Source of the DNA: Berkiella_A sp963976875
Lineage (GTDB): Bacteria; Pseudomonadota; Gammaproteobacteria; Berkiellales; Berkiellaceae
NCBI GenBank assembly: GCA_963976875.1
Contig: CAXBML010000004.1
Span: forward strand, 62,001-126,000
DNA: 64,000 nt
Direction: 5' to 3'
In this document: positions 17,861 through 27,819 of the stretch, one piece after another
Layout of the letters: each line of letters opens with the position of its first letter
How positions within the stretch are numbered: the first letter of the stretch is position 1
Program-made: the position numbers and the translations under genes
The notes under the pieces: model-generated
The model's database searches: none
What the model was told of the DNA's origin: nothing
Seen by the model: the letters and a program-made list of their open reading frames with translations, nothing else

Positions 17861-19987
17861 TCACATAAAACCTTCATTCAAAATAGGCTGCTCTACTGGC
17901 GATTCAAACGAATTATGAACTGTCATTGAGACATCCTCCACAGAACCATCTAATATTCCAGGTGCAGTATCTAGTTGCTCACCTTCATTTGTGTCTGTAG
18001 TCTCGACTTGCGCTTTGGGGCTACTGGAAGCACCAAATAAATTAGCAAGTGCTTTGCGACCATTCGTAAAGAAATCAGATTTAGCGTCCGATACCTCTGT
18101 ATCTAATTTAACAACTTCAGTATTATCCACGGTGTCGTCATCATCCCAAGACTCATCAGAATCATCTACACTGTCATCATCATCTTCACCCATTTTATGT
18201 CTACGGGCTTGCATTAACTCTGCCATGCTAAGTTTTTCAGGTGCGGTATCAAGACTATTTTCCACTGGTACCGAAATACCCGACTTATCGGTTGACACAC
18301 TTACAGTACTTGAACTTTGAATTGAATTAGTTTCTTCAAGGTCTGCTTCAATAAGTTCTGAAGTTTCTGCTTCAAACTTAGGAAGTTCTTTTGCAGCCAT
18401 ATCTAGGTCATTTGCTTTGCCTGCAGATGAGGTCAAAGTATCTGGTGCTTGACTTAAAGTCTTAGACGACTCTAATCCTTCCGGTGCCATGTTCCAGTAG
18501 TCATCATCCTCTTCGCTCCAACCACTACCAGAATCTGTATCGCTGCTTGAGCTGGATGAATCATATTGAACAAAGTTATTAGCAGTATCAAGCCTGTCTA
18601 ATAATGCGCCCAGTAATCCTTCAGGTGCTTTATCTAAAACTTCTGCCTTATCAATTGGCTCAACTTTTTTAAGGGTTTTACCTGCTTTAATTTGGTCTAG
18701 TAAAGAGCCACGTGAATGATCTGGTGCAACAACGGCCTTAGCAACTGATTTCAATGTTGGTCCAGATTCAATTTGTTCTAACAAAGATTTGGGCTTGCTA
18801 TTAACGCCAACTTTGTTCGCATCCATTGAAGGTGGCGGTGGCGGTGGCGAAAAATGTGAAACGTCAGAGTCCACTGTAGCACTAACCTCTAATTTTGCAC
18901 TAGCAAGCAGTCCATCATCAGAGGATAGCAAGGGTAAATCCAGTTGTGGCACTACATCTAATAGTGTCGCATCAACATCCACATTTTTTTCAGCAGCCGT
19001 GCTAGGAAAAAATGGTAGTGGCAGTGGTGCATGTGATGTATCAATAACCGGAATAGGTCCATCCACAACAGTTGGTTGGGGTATTGATGAAATATCAAAA
19101 TCCGGATTTAGGCCAACATCAATCTCTGTTTTTGTATTAACGTTATCGTCAGACTTTATATCAGCCCTTGGCTCAGAACTTATATCAGCCCTTGCCTCAG
19201 ACCCTATGTCAGACCCTGCGCCATCATCATCTAAACCTAGTAGTCCAAGCGTAACGTCTAATACTTGATCAGAGTCTGCAGAAAAATGATCCAACATGAT
19301 TTGCTCTATCACGGAGCCAAGTTTAACACCATAAGACGGGTCCTCTACTTTTACCACAGCAGGAATAGGCTTAGCGACGTCTGTCGCGGTAGGCACCTTA
19401 TACGCTTTTGGTTGGGGAAGCTGAACTATACTAGGCACCTGCTGTGCAATAGCTACCGGTACTGGTACGATAGCAGCAAAATGGGGCGCAGCAATACCCG
19501 AAGTAACAGTCACCATATTATTGGTAGAAGTGAAGGCTGTATCAATTGAATGATTTGCGAGAACCACTGGTGTAAAATTTTCTGGTATATTCTCCACAAA
19601 GCTCACTGACACACTCGTCATCATAAATTCTGATTTCTTGCTATCTGATTGAAGTGTTGTTGTTGAAACTTTGCCTGGCATTTGTACACTACGTGCCAAG
19701 CTAAACCCATGTCTTTGCGTATCGGGTACTGGTTGTGGATTAAGGCTTATATTTTCTTTATCAGCTATAGCCGTCATCTCAGGGGTTGGCTCAGAAATTT
19801 CAGCTTCTGTCGTTGTTTTATCGGTAATATTGATATCATCTCTATCCATATCGCTCTGCTCTATCTCTATGGCTTCTATTGGCTTTTTTGGCCCCATACC
19901 GAGCTTATCTTTTAATAAATCAATAAATTTGACACTATCTTGAGCAAAACTAAATGAAAGGTTTGGACGCTCTATTTTATTAGACAT
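17861..19987 (-). CDS. WASP-like actin/Arp2/3 regulator: polyproline, two WH2, two connector-acidic segments
   Basis: In order, the 708-residue product shows: a long Ser/Thr/Asp-rich region with no cysteine, signal peptide or membrane helix; a PPPPPP run near 380-386; a WH2-like motif KSLLEQIESGPTLKSV (400-415); a second, near-canonical WH2, RGSLLDQIKAGKTLKKV (426-442); PEGLLGALLDRLDTANNF (455-472), matching the connector of WASP/N-WASP (EGLVGALM in human WASP); and an acidic stretch with W490 and W498. A second connector-like helix, LSMAELMQARRHKM (586-599), precedes another acidic run ending SWDDDD (W614), as in the Arp2/3-binding DDEWDD ends. WH2 binds actin monomer and connector-acidic binds Arp2/3, so the protein is expected to nucleate branched actin in a host cell. 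This is motif reading, not a search result. APE-L motifs recur (452-458, 499-505, 580-586). ATG start; GGGA lies upstream. Confidence 0.8.
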   Translation of the reverse strand: MSNKIERPNLSFSFAQDSVKFIDLLKDKLGMGPKKPIEAIEIEQSDMDRDDINITDKTTTEAEISEPTPEMTAIADKENISLNPQPVPDTQRHGFSLARSVQMPGKVSTTTLQSDSKKSEFMMTSVSVSFVENIPENFTPVVLANHSIDTAFTSTNNMVTVTSGIAAPHFAAIVPVPVAIAQQVPSIVQLPQPKAYKVPTATDVAKPIPAVVKVEDPSYGVKLGSVIEQIMLDHFSADSDQVLDVTLGLLGLDDDGAGSDIGSEARADISSEPRADIKSDDNVNTKTEIDVGLNPDFDISSIPQPTVVDGPIPVIDTSHAPLPLPFFPSTAAEKNVDVDATLLDVVPQLDLPLLSSDDGLLASAKLEVSATVDSDVSHFSPPPPPPSMDANKVGVNSKPKSLLEQIESGPTLKSVAKAVVAPDHSRGSLLDQIKAGKTLKKVEPIDKAEVLDKAPEGLLGALLDRLDTANNFVQYDSSSSSSDTDSGSGWSEEDDDYWNMAPEGLESSKTLSQAPDTLTSSAGKANDLDMAAKELPKFEAETSELIEADLEETNSIQSSSTVSVSTDKSGISVPVENSLDTAPEKLSMAELMQARRHKMGEDDDDSVDDSDESWDDDDTVDNTEVVKLDTEVSDAKSDFFTNGRKALANLFGASSSPKAQVETTDTNEGEQLDTAPGILDGSVEDVSMTVHNSFESPVEQPILNEGFM

Positions 19988-20276
19988 AACTAATTCCCAA
20001 TGAATATATAAATTGTTTACACACTTGGTTATCTATATTACACACATTAGGGAAAAAACTTAATAAAACACATTCATTGGCGGACTAATGGCTGTCTAGA
20101 AGTGATAGTTGGCGTCATCATTGAGTCAATCAATTATTCTAAACACGCACTTTATCAATATTTGATTTGAAGTCTCTAATCGTGCTTATACACTAAAATA
20201 GCAAAGCTCGAATAGAAATTTGTTTTGTGTTAATTTAGCAAGCCGTAAACGTATCTAAATCCAGCGAGAAGCATTC

Positions 20277-20804
20277 ATGAAAGAAAAGGTGGCTACTTTT
20301 ATAAAAGATATCATCGTGCTCTTTGAAAAAAGACTAAAAAATATGGGGTTACTAAGAGCGCACAAAGTCATAAAATTGCAGATTGAGCTCGATAGAAAAG
20401 ATTTATCTACTACGCTTCAACAAATATCAGCACTCGACACCGCTGATTCCAGCAAGCTAAACGCAAGCTTATTTAGCATCTTAGCAGTACAAGTCAAACC
20501 TGTCTTTACACGCTGGAAATTCAGAATAAACAAAATAAAGAGTCCAGAACAACAAAATAATAACAATCACAGAAAAGCCTATGCGGATAAAAAAGCCATA
20601 ACTCAAGCTTTTTACCAACTGATCGCTGAAATCAATACAGCAGGAAATACGCCACTCATACCACTGGATACATCTGAAATAAAAAAACCGGGCAAAGCGT
20701 TATTAGCACAATATAATGCAGACTCTATTATATCTGAGCATGACGCTCAATCATCATCAAAAGCGGAAATATTGAGTGGCTCCAAAAGTGCTCTGGGAAT
20801 ATAA
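20277..20804 (+). CDS. Small basic helical protein of unknown function
   Basis: This 175-residue protein is lysine-rich in its first two thirds, with helical patterning (about 5-60 and 80-125) and a low-complexity end. I recognise no domain, signal or membrane segment. GAGAAG lies 5 bases before ATG. It follows a 290-base AT-rich gap, which serves as the promoter region for both this gene and the divergent WH2 protein, and ends 5 bases from the convergent lipoprotein gene. Joint control with the WH2 gene is possible but unproven. Confidence 0.6.
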   Translation: MKEKVATFIKDIIVLFEKRLKNMGLLRAHKVIKLQIELDRKDLSTTLQQISALDTADSSKLNASLFSILAVQVKPVFTRWKFRINKIKSPEQQNNNNHRKAYADKKAITQAFYQLIAEINTAGNTPLIPLDTSEIKKPGKALLAQYNADSIISEHDAQSSSKAEILSGSKSALGI

Positions 20805-20809
20805 AATGA

Positions 20810-21244
20810 TTAGCCTTTAAACAAAGTTGAAATTTCATCGTCCCAATATACCGTACTGATTAGCCATTTACCTTTGTTTTTATAAAAACTTAATTCCCAT
20901 TTTAGAGCATGGCTTTCAAATTTCTCAATAAAAGTATGACGAACCAAACTCTTTCCAACTAGTTCTGTTTTTACAAACTCCACAGCTTGCGGCTCCCCAT
21001 AACGAGACACGACCACTTTACGCTGCCGCATTGTGTGATTTTTAAGATTATCCACCTCAACATTTGACATTGGCCAGTGTGCTTTCAACATTTCAAATGC
21101 TGCTTCTATTTGCCCTTGTTCGACCTGTGTCACAAATGACTCAGATAATTTTAATGTCTTACCACTTTGGTTCGTGGTATTGGTGCAACTGATTAAGCAT
21201 ATGAGCATGCTTAAAGCAAAGGTTCGTTTTAGTATTTTAAACAT
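20810..21244 (-). CDS. Small lipoprotein, NTF2-like (DUF4019-like)
   Basis: The 144-residue protein has a lipoprotein signal: basic start, hydrophobic core and the lipobox LISC with Cys at about residue 20. The remainder looks like a small alpha/beta NTF2-like fold: VEQGQIEAAFEML near the start, RYGEPQ in the middle and an ending KGKWLISTVYWDDE, as seen in DUF4019/DUF3887-type proteins. The ligA stop is followed by a single base and then this ATG, so translation is probably coupled. Function unknown. Confidence 0.75.
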   Translation of the reverse strand: MFKILKRTFALSMLICLISCTNTTNQSGKTLKLSESFVTQVEQGQIEAAFEMLKAHWPMSNVEVDNLKNHTMRQRKVVVSRYGEPQAVEFVKTELVGKSLVRHTFIEKFESHALKWELSFYKNKGKWLISTVYWDDEISTLFKG

Positions 21245-21245
21245 T

Positions 21246-23282
21246 TTAAGTACTCAATGGAATAATTAATGATTTTAGTTCTGACTCTTCAATGACAGGT
21301 ACATTTAAGTCTGTTGCTTTTTTTAGCTTTGAGCCTGGATTAACGCCTACGATAAGTCCGGTAGTTGATTTTGAAACACTGCCTGTTACCTTAGCCCCTA
21401 AGGCAACTAGATCGGCTTTAATCTCTTCTCGTGGCCGAGATAAAGTGCCCGTTAGTACATAAGTATGGCCAGTCAAAGGTAAATCGCCTGTTTGAACAGT
21501 AGGTTTTGGCCAATGAACACCTGCTTTGATTAGCTTAAAGATAATATCCTTATTTTGCTTTTCTTGAAAAAAAGCCATTATATGCTGAGCACTAATGGGG
21601 CCAATATCAGGCAAATCTTCTAGGGTGGCCTGGTCAGCCTGCATCAAACTTTCGAGATCATGAAACGTAGAAGCTAACTGCAAAGCTGTAGCGTCTCCCA
21701 CTTCACGTATACCTAAAGCATAAATAAATTTATGAAAAGTTGTATTCTTACTCTTTTCTATGGCATCAATATAATTTGCAGCAGATTTTTCCCCTACACG
21801 CTCAAGGCTCTCCAAACTTTTTACGTCTAATTGATATAAATCAGCAACATTATTAATTAATTTTGCTTGTACCATTTGTTCAATAATTTTAGCGCCCAAA
21901 CCATCAATATCCATTGCCTTGCGTGAGACAAAATGTTTGATAGCTTCAATTCTCTGTGCCGGGCAACATAATCCACCTTCACATCTCGCTGCCGCCTCAC
22001 CTTCTATCGTCACCACGTTCGATCCACAAGCTGGGCATTTTTTGGGTAATAAAATCTCAAGACTATCGGCCGGTCTTTTGGCTAATATAGGCTTAACGAT
22101 TTCCGGAATCACGTCCCCCGCTCTTCTCACAATCACCGTATCTTTTATACGTATGTCTTTGCGCGCGATTTCATCCATATTATGGAGGGTTGCATTGCTT
22201 ACGACAACACCCCCTACTTTTACCGGCGTTAATCTTGCCACAGGGGTAAGCGCGCCTGTACGCCCCACTTGAAAATCAACAGATTCTAATCGTGTCGTTT
22301 CTTCTTGAGCAGGAAATTTATACGCTGTTGCCCACCTAGGGGCTCTGGCAACAAAGCCTAATTGTTCTTGTAGACTTTGTGCGTTAACTTTAATCACGAC
22401 CCCGTCAATCTCATAAGGCAACGTCTGTCGTTTATCTAGCAAGTTCCGGTAATACTTTAGTGCACCCTCAACCCCATGAACAACAGAAGCTTCTGGGCAA
22501 ACACGAATTCCCCATTCTCGCGCTAATTTTAAATTCCCCACATGCGTATCAGATAAAGCTGTTTTAACATCAGAGTGGACACTATAGGCATAAAATGCCA
22601 ATGGTCGTTTTGCTGTAATCTTGGAATCCAATTGACGTAAACTACCTGCTGCAGCATTACGTGGATTGGCGAATAATTTTTGGTTGTTTTTTAGCGCAGT
22701 CTGATTTAGTAATGCAAACCCTGCCAATGGGATATACACTTCCCCCCTTACTTCTAAATGTTTTGGGAAATCATTTTGCAAGCACATAGGGATACTGGCA
22801 ATGGTTTTAATATTAGCCGTTATATCCTCACCCACAGTTCCATCTCCACGGGTCGCACCACTGATAAGAACCCCATTTTCGTAGGTCAAAGCCACCGCGA
22901 TACCATCAAATTTTGGCTCGCAACTATATTCTATCGACATATGCATATCATCGAATGCTAATAACTGTTTCACACGTTTATCAAAACGCAAGAAATCTTC
23001 TTCAGAGAAAACATTATCTAAAGAAAGCATCGGTTTTGAGTGCTGAAGCGCTTGAAAACTTGATAATACTGTGTTCCCAACACGCTGACTAGGTGAATCT
23101 GCAGTTACCAGCTGAGGATATTGCTGCTCTAATTCTAATAGCTTTGAAAATAATTTATCATATGCCGTATCGGATATAGTCGGCTCATCTAATGCATGGT
23201 AATAATAATTATGCTCGTGTATTTGTTTTCGAAGTGCCTCAATTGTTTGTAAAACTTCTTTTTTAATTTTGACTTCGCCCAT
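21246..23282 (-). CDS. ligA: NAD-dependent DNA ligase
   Basis: LigA seals nicks in DNA using NAD. The 678 residues include the N-terminal Ia domain (HNYYYHALDEPTISDTAYDKL), the adenylated lysine in CEPKFDG (near residue 120), the OB fold, a four-cysteine zinc site (CPACGSN...CCPAQR), helix-hairpin-helix repeats (LERVGEKSAANY, LPDIGPISAQH) and a C-terminal BRCT domain. ATG at 23282 has GAGG about 8 bases upstream. It lies downstream of zipA and smc, a common gammaproteobacterial order. Confidence 0.97.
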   Translation of the reverse strand: MGEVKIKKEVLQTIEALRKQIHEHNYYYHALDEPTISDTAYDKLFSKLLELEQQYPQLVTADSPSQRVGNTVLSSFQALQHSKPMLSLDNVFSEEDFLRFDKRVKQLLAFDDMHMSIEYSCEPKFDGIAVALTYENGVLISGATRGDGTVGEDITANIKTIASIPMCLQNDFPKHLEVRGEVYIPLAGFALLNQTALKNNQKLFANPRNAAAGSLRQLDSKITAKRPLAFYAYSVHSDVKTALSDTHVGNLKLAREWGIRVCPEASVVHGVEGALKYYRNLLDKRQTLPYEIDGVVIKVNAQSLQEQLGFVARAPRWATAYKFPAQEETTRLESVDFQVGRTGALTPVARLTPVKVGGVVVSNATLHNMDEIARKDIRIKDTVIVRRAGDVIPEIVKPILAKRPADSLEILLPKKCPACGSNVVTIEGEAAARCEGGLCCPAQRIEAIKHFVSRKAMDIDGLGAKIIEQMVQAKLINNVADLYQLDVKSLESLERVGEKSAANYIDAIEKSKNTTFHKFIYALGIREVGDATALQLASTFHDLESLMQADQATLEDLPDIGPISAQHIMAFFQEKQNKDIIFKLIKAGVHWPKPTVQTGDLPLTGHTYVLTGTLSRPREEIKADLVALGAKVTGSVSKSTTGLIVGVNPGSKLKKATDLNVPVIEESELKSLIIPLST

Positions 23283-23378
23283 TTTTAAACCTCAAACATA
23301 AAACAAAACGTATACACTCGACTACTGACTACGTCTCACCGCTTGTAAACAAAACCAAAGATAAAATAAATTCTTAGA

Positions 23379-23416
23379 TTCCACGGCTAAAATCCTTATT
23401 GGAAGAAGCCGCGGAA
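23379..23416 (-). terminator. Stem-loop between zipA and ligA
   Basis: On the minus strand a 10-base stem (UUCCGCGGCU with AGCCGUGGAA, one G-U pair) encloses an 18-base loop and is followed by an AU-rich run. The G-U pair makes it stronger on the minus-strand transcript than on the plus. It may be a partial terminator between zipA and ligA or an mRNA-stabilising stem. Confidence 0.45.
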
Positions 23417-23435
23417 TTGTGACAGGAGAAAACAA

Positions 23436-24143
23436 CTAATCTACTTTACTAGACAGCTCAACCTGAGAGGCGTTCTGAATTTTTGTTTTCACTTGCGCAA
23501 TGGCTTTAGCGCTTAATTGCCGATGTCGATTATCACATAACTCACCATTTAAAGCCGCTGCTAACTGCCGGGCTGACTTTAACATACTTTCAAAAACACT
23601 GAGTGGATTGTTATCACGCGCGACAGGCAACTGCATAAAAATAACTAAGCCTTGAATACGTTCTTGCTTTATAGATTCTAAATCAAAGCAACCAGGTTCG
23701 GTAGATTGCGCAATACTAAATAGAATCTCGTTTGATGTATTATTATCCACATGTGCATGAAAGATCTTTTTCTCACCAAAAAAATAGTGGTGTGATTTTA
23801 ATACGGCTTCTAGTGTTCTACCACTAAAGCCATCCTGCATTCTGGGCTTAATGGCAAAGATAATCACATCTTCTTTCACTTCATCTTGCCCACTGGGCTC
23901 CGCAGTTTTTGCCTCTCGTTCATAAAGCCCTCTATCGCGTAAACCTAGCGATTCCAATGGCTCATCAAATAAAGGATCTTCTCCCAGTTGTATTTTACTT
24001 TGCTTGGCTGTATTTTCAAAAACACGCTGATCAAATTTCTGTGTTCTTCTCTTTTTAAAACGCTTTCTCATACCATCCGCAATTAAAAATGCGACTCCGA
24101 CAAAGCCAATGATCAATATTAACAACCTTAAATCTTCTTGCAT
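23436..24143 (-). CDS. zipA: Cell division protein ZipA
   Basis: ZipA tethers FtsZ to the inner membrane at the division site. The 235 residues show one N-terminal membrane helix (about 5-24), a basic patch (RKRFKKRR), a linker of about 60 residues, and the C-terminal FtsZ-binding domain (about 95-230) with DVIIFAIKPRMQDGFSGRTL and a QLPVARDNNPLSVFESML segment. The linker is shorter than in E. coli. Position between smc and ligA supports the call. Confidence 0.93.
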   Translation of the reverse strand: MQEDLRLLILIIGFVGVAFLIADGMRKRFKKRRTQKFDQRVFENTAKQSKIQLGEDPLFDEPLESLGLRDRGLYEREAKTAEPSGQDEVKEDVIIFAIKPRMQDGFSGRTLEAVLKSHHYFFGEKKIFHAHVDNNTSNEILFSIAQSTEPGCFDLESIKQERIQGLVIFMQLPVARDNNPLSVFESMLKSARQLAAALNGELCDNRHRQLSAKAIAQVKTKIQNASQVELSSKVD

Positions 24144-24187
24144 GTTCCTTCCCTTATAATGAACAGTCAGTTATTTCGTGGCTATTC

Positions 24188-27100
24188 CTAAGCCGTTGCC
24201 ATATCCACAGCTTCATCAATATCAACCGAAACCAAGCGAGAAACGCCTGGTTCGCGCATCGTCACACCATGAAGCTGCTCACCCATCTCTATTGCAATTT
24301 TATTATGGCTAATAAATATAAATTGTACAGATTGTGACATTTCTTTAACTAATCTTACAAAGCGTCCTACGTTATTATCATCCAAAGGTGCATCGACCTC
24401 ATCAAGCAAGCAAAATGGCGCTGGGTTCAATAAAAAGATAGAGAAGACAAACGCGACTGCGGTGAGTGCTTTTTCCCCCCCCGAGAGCTGATGGATACTA
24501 GCGTTTTTCTTGCCTGGCGGCCTCGCCATGACTGTGATGCCTGCATTTAAAATATCGTCGTCTGTCATAGCAATAAATGCTTCACCACCACCAAACAATC
24601 TGGGGAATAAATCTTTAAAACCTTTGTTGATTTTATCAAAGGTCGATTGAAATCTATCGCGAGTTTCCTGATCAATCTTCTGTATCGCTTCTTCTAAGGT
24701 TGCTAAAGCCTCTGTGAGATCATGACACTGCTCATCCAAATAAGTTTTTCTTTCTTCCGCCGCTGAAAATTCATCAATGGCAGTCAGGTTAATAGCCCCT
24801 AACCTTTGGATCTGTCTGCCAATTTGAGCGAGTCTCTGTGCCCATTCCGTTTCATCGCCAGCTTCACTCAGTGTTTGTAATATGGCTTGGGGATCAATTT
24901 CTATTTGCGCTATTTTAGTTTCAACTGACTCAAAATGGACCTTAGAAGCTTGCCAAGTCATCTTTGCGCTACCCAGCTCATCCCGCACAGATTCAATTTT
25001 ATTTTGTGCCTGCAACATTTGACCTTCAATGCTGCGCAATTCATTGTCACTGGCATGAACGTCATCGCGAGCTTGGTTTAACATTTCCTCTGCGTCGACT
25101 CGACGACTTAAAGCCATTTGCAAATTATTTTCCAGTTCAGGACCTGGCTTTTCACTTTCTAATATATTTTGTTCAATGCGTTGTAATTTTTCTTGTGAGT
25201 GCGCTATTTGCATATCAAACCTTATAATAGACTGGTTTAATGCCTCTAGCGCACTTGTTTTAGCTTGCAATTCTAATGCAATTTTATGCTGCTCTTCTTT
25301 AGCGTCTTGTAATTGAGATTTAAACTGCCTACGGGTTTCTTCCATGATATCTTTGTTTTGGTTGTGAGATTCCATAGACTCATGTAAATTTCCCATCTTC
25401 TCAAGATGTTCCTGCAAGCTTTCCCGAGCAGATTGAATGCTTTCATATAGAGAAGCATTTTGACGACCTAAATCATCTAGTTCCTCAGTAATTTGCCTCT
25501 CACGCTTTTCTGCTTGCTCTATTTTATTACGACGTATTCGAATCTCACTTTCTAATTGATTTGCCTCTTGTTTTAACATTGAGAATCTATCAGACTCATC
25601 AGAGATAAGTTGTTCAACATTCGTAAGGTTGTCTTCTGCCTGCTCTAATTGGGCTTCAGTCGCTGCAAATGCCATTTCAAGTTTATCAACATTGTCAGAC
25701 AAGACTTGAATACGCTGTTCTGTCTCTAGAATGCTATGCTCATTATCTCCGGCAACAGCAGGCACCTTAATCCAGCCATGCCCTAACCATATACCGCTCT
25801 GAGTGATATAACTTAAGTCATCACTTTGATTTTCAATTTGCTGTAAACCTATTTGCATATCTTCACAAACAAGTATTTGATTTAATAATAGTTTTAAACT
25901 TTTATTTAAAACATCTGGGTTCAAAACTTTACTTAAAATACTATCCGGACGAGCAGAAATGACACTGTCATCTTTGGCAAACAAATGTAGCCCTGCGATC
26001 TGTTCACCCTGACAATCTGCTAATAAACTTCGTAAACTTTGCTTTTCTAGATATATCGCTTCAAACTGATTAGCTAAAAGAGTCTCGATAGCTTTTTGCC
26101 ACTCAGCTTGAACCTGAATCACTTCTCCAAAACGTTTATACTGTTCTAAACCTTTTTCTGTCGCCCAACTATTATCATGGTTTTCTGTTTTACCCAACTT
26201 AACCGCTTGAATGGCTTCTAATGCTGTTAGTTGATCTTTAACCGCTTGCGTCTCTTTGGCTTGAGACTTTATTTGCGTTTTGCAATCTATAATCTGTTCT
26301 TTAATTGATATTTTTTGCAACTTTTGTTCACTCAATTGCGTTTCTGACTGGTGTTGTTGCAATTTAATATTGGTCAGTTGAGAATCCATAGACGCAATAT
26401 TAGACTCTCCGTCTGGAATAGTAAGATACTTTAGCTCTTCACTTAGTTTTTGATGACGGGTATCCCCTTGCTGAACTTGCTTTTCCAATAACTCAATACT
26501 GGTTTTCTCTTTTTCAGCACTTTGTGTCGCCTGGTGTAAATCTCGCTGTAAATTTTGTTGGGTTTCACGCCAAAGCTCTAAGCTCTCTTCACTTTCTTCA
26601 AATTGCTGCACATAGGTTTCTATTTGTAATTCAAGTTCTTCCTTCAGAGGATTCAGCTGCTCTAAACTTTCTTGCGCCTCAACTATCTTTTGCTTATCTT
26701 GGGCTAAACCTTCTGTTGACTGTGTCAGTGTATTTTGCTCTTCAATTTTATTTTCTTCCAACGCTTTGAGCGTTGATTTCAAATTCTCAAGAGATTGTTC
26801 AAAGGTAACAATTTCTGTTCCAATGCTATAATATTGTTTCTGAACTTCATTTAAGTGATCGCTGCGTTCAGTTTGCACTTCTCTGGATTGCTCTAATTCT
26901 GCTTTGAAGTGGGTGAGTTCTGCTTGATGTTTTTCAATTTCAGTTGTCAGTTCCCGAATAGCCGCTTCAGAGGTCTGTATTTCTGCTTGTAAACGCTGCC
27001 AAGACATTGATACCAACTCAGCTTCAACGGTTTTCTCGTCTTTTTTTAAGCCCTGATATTTACGCGCCGCTTCGGCTTGCTTTTCTAAATTATTAAGCTG

Positions 27101-27709
27101 CTTCTCAAGCTCTAAAGTTAAATCATTGACCCGATTAAGATTTTCATTAGTATGTTTAATTCGATTTTCTGTTTCTCTTCTTCTTTCTTTATATTTAGAA
27201 ACACCGGATGCTTCCTCAATAAAGTTGCGCATATCTTCTGGCTTTGCTTCAATGACACGACTGATCATGCCTTGCTCAATAATCGCATAGCTTCTAGGCC
27301 CTAAACCCGTGCCCAAAAATATATCCGTTATATCTTTTCTTCGAGCTCTTTGACCATTGAGAAAATAAGAGGATTGCCCATCTCGCGTGACTTGCCGTTT
27401 GATAGAAATTTCTGAAAAACCAGCATACTCACCGCCTAAGGTGCCATCCGAATTATCAAACACAAGCTCTACCGATGCTTGACCAATAGGTTTTCGGGTT
27501 GCCGATCCATTAAAAATAACATCTGCTAAAGCGCCACCGCGTAATTTTTTGGCAGAAGATTCACCCATGACCCAGCGAATCGCATCAATAATATTTGATT
27601 TACCGCAACCATTTGGCCCTACAATCGCTGATAAATTACTAACTAAATTAAGCGATGTTGGATCTACAAACGATTTAAAACCTGCTAACTTGATTTTGCT
27701 TAGCCGCAT
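24188..27709 (-). CDS. smc: Chromosome partition protein SMC
   Basis: SMC is the ATPase that condenses and separates chromosomes with ScpAB. At 1173 residues it is full length. Walker A is GPNGCGKSN (about 32-40). Two long coiled coils (about 170-510 and 670-1000) surround a hinge. The ABC signature QLSGGEKALTAVAF and Walker B FCLLDEVDAPLD are near the C terminus. It is first in smc-zipA-ligA. The scpAB genes are not in the window. Confidence 0.97.
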   Translation of the reverse strand: MRLSKIKLAGFKSFVDPTSLNLVSNLSAIVGPNGCGKSNIIDAIRWVMGESSAKKLRGGALADVIFNGSATRKPIGQASVELVFDNSDGTLGGEYAGFSEISIKRQVTRDGQSSYFLNGQRARRKDITDIFLGTGLGPRSYAIIEQGMISRVIEAKPEDMRNFIEEASGVSKYKERRRETENRIKHTNENLNRVNDLTLELEKQLNNLEKQAEAARKYQGLKKDEKTVEAELVSMSWQRLQAEIQTSEAAIRELTTEIEKHQAELTHFKAELEQSREVQTERSDHLNEVQKQYYSIGTEIVTFEQSLENLKSTLKALEENKIEEQNTLTQSTEGLAQDKQKIVEAQESLEQLNPLKEELELQIETYVQQFEESEESLELWRETQQNLQRDLHQATQSAEKEKTSIELLEKQVQQGDTRHQKLSEELKYLTIPDGESNIASMDSQLTNIKLQQHQSETQLSEQKLQKISIKEQIIDCKTQIKSQAKETQAVKDQLTALEAIQAVKLGKTENHDNSWATEKGLEQYKRFGEVIQVQAEWQKAIETLLANQFEAIYLEKQSLRSLLADCQGEQIAGLHLFAKDDSVISARPDSILSKVLNPDVLNKSLKLLLNQILVCEDMQIGLQQIENQSDDLSYITQSGIWLGHGWIKVPAVAGDNEHSILETEQRIQVLSDNVDKLEMAFAATEAQLEQAEDNLTNVEQLISDESDRFSMLKQEANQLESEIRIRRNKIEQAEKRERQITEELDDLGRQNASLYESIQSARESLQEHLEKMGNLHESMESHNQNKDIMEETRRQFKSQLQDAKEEQHKIALELQAKTSALEALNQSIIRFDMQIAHSQEKLQRIEQNILESEKPGPELENNLQMALSRRVDAEEMLNQARDDVHASDNELRSIEGQMLQAQNKIESVRDELGSAKMTWQASKVHFESVETKIAQIEIDPQAILQTLSEAGDETEWAQRLAQIGRQIQRLGAINLTAIDEFSAAEERKTYLDEQCHDLTEALATLEEAIQKIDQETRDRFQSTFDKINKGFKDLFPRLFGGGEAFIAMTDDDILNAGITVMARPPGKKNASIHQLSGGEKALTAVAFVFSIFLLNPAPFCLLDEVDAPLDDNNVGRFVRLVKEMSQSVQFIFISHNKIAIEMGEQLHGVTMREPGVSRLVSVDIDEAVDMATA

Positions 27710-27819
27710 TATGCGTTAAACTCCTAACTAACTAAATTCTCTGACTAAAAGCTTGGCCTAGCACCATACAATCGCTACACTATTCGTATAATGCAAAAAA
27801 TATTATATCATGGATCTAT

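Noticed and set aside
18789..19268. 159-codon open frame antisense to the WH2 protein
   Set aside because: Low-complexity Gly/Ser reading of the reverse strand of a Pro/Asp-rich gene; no ribosome site or family.
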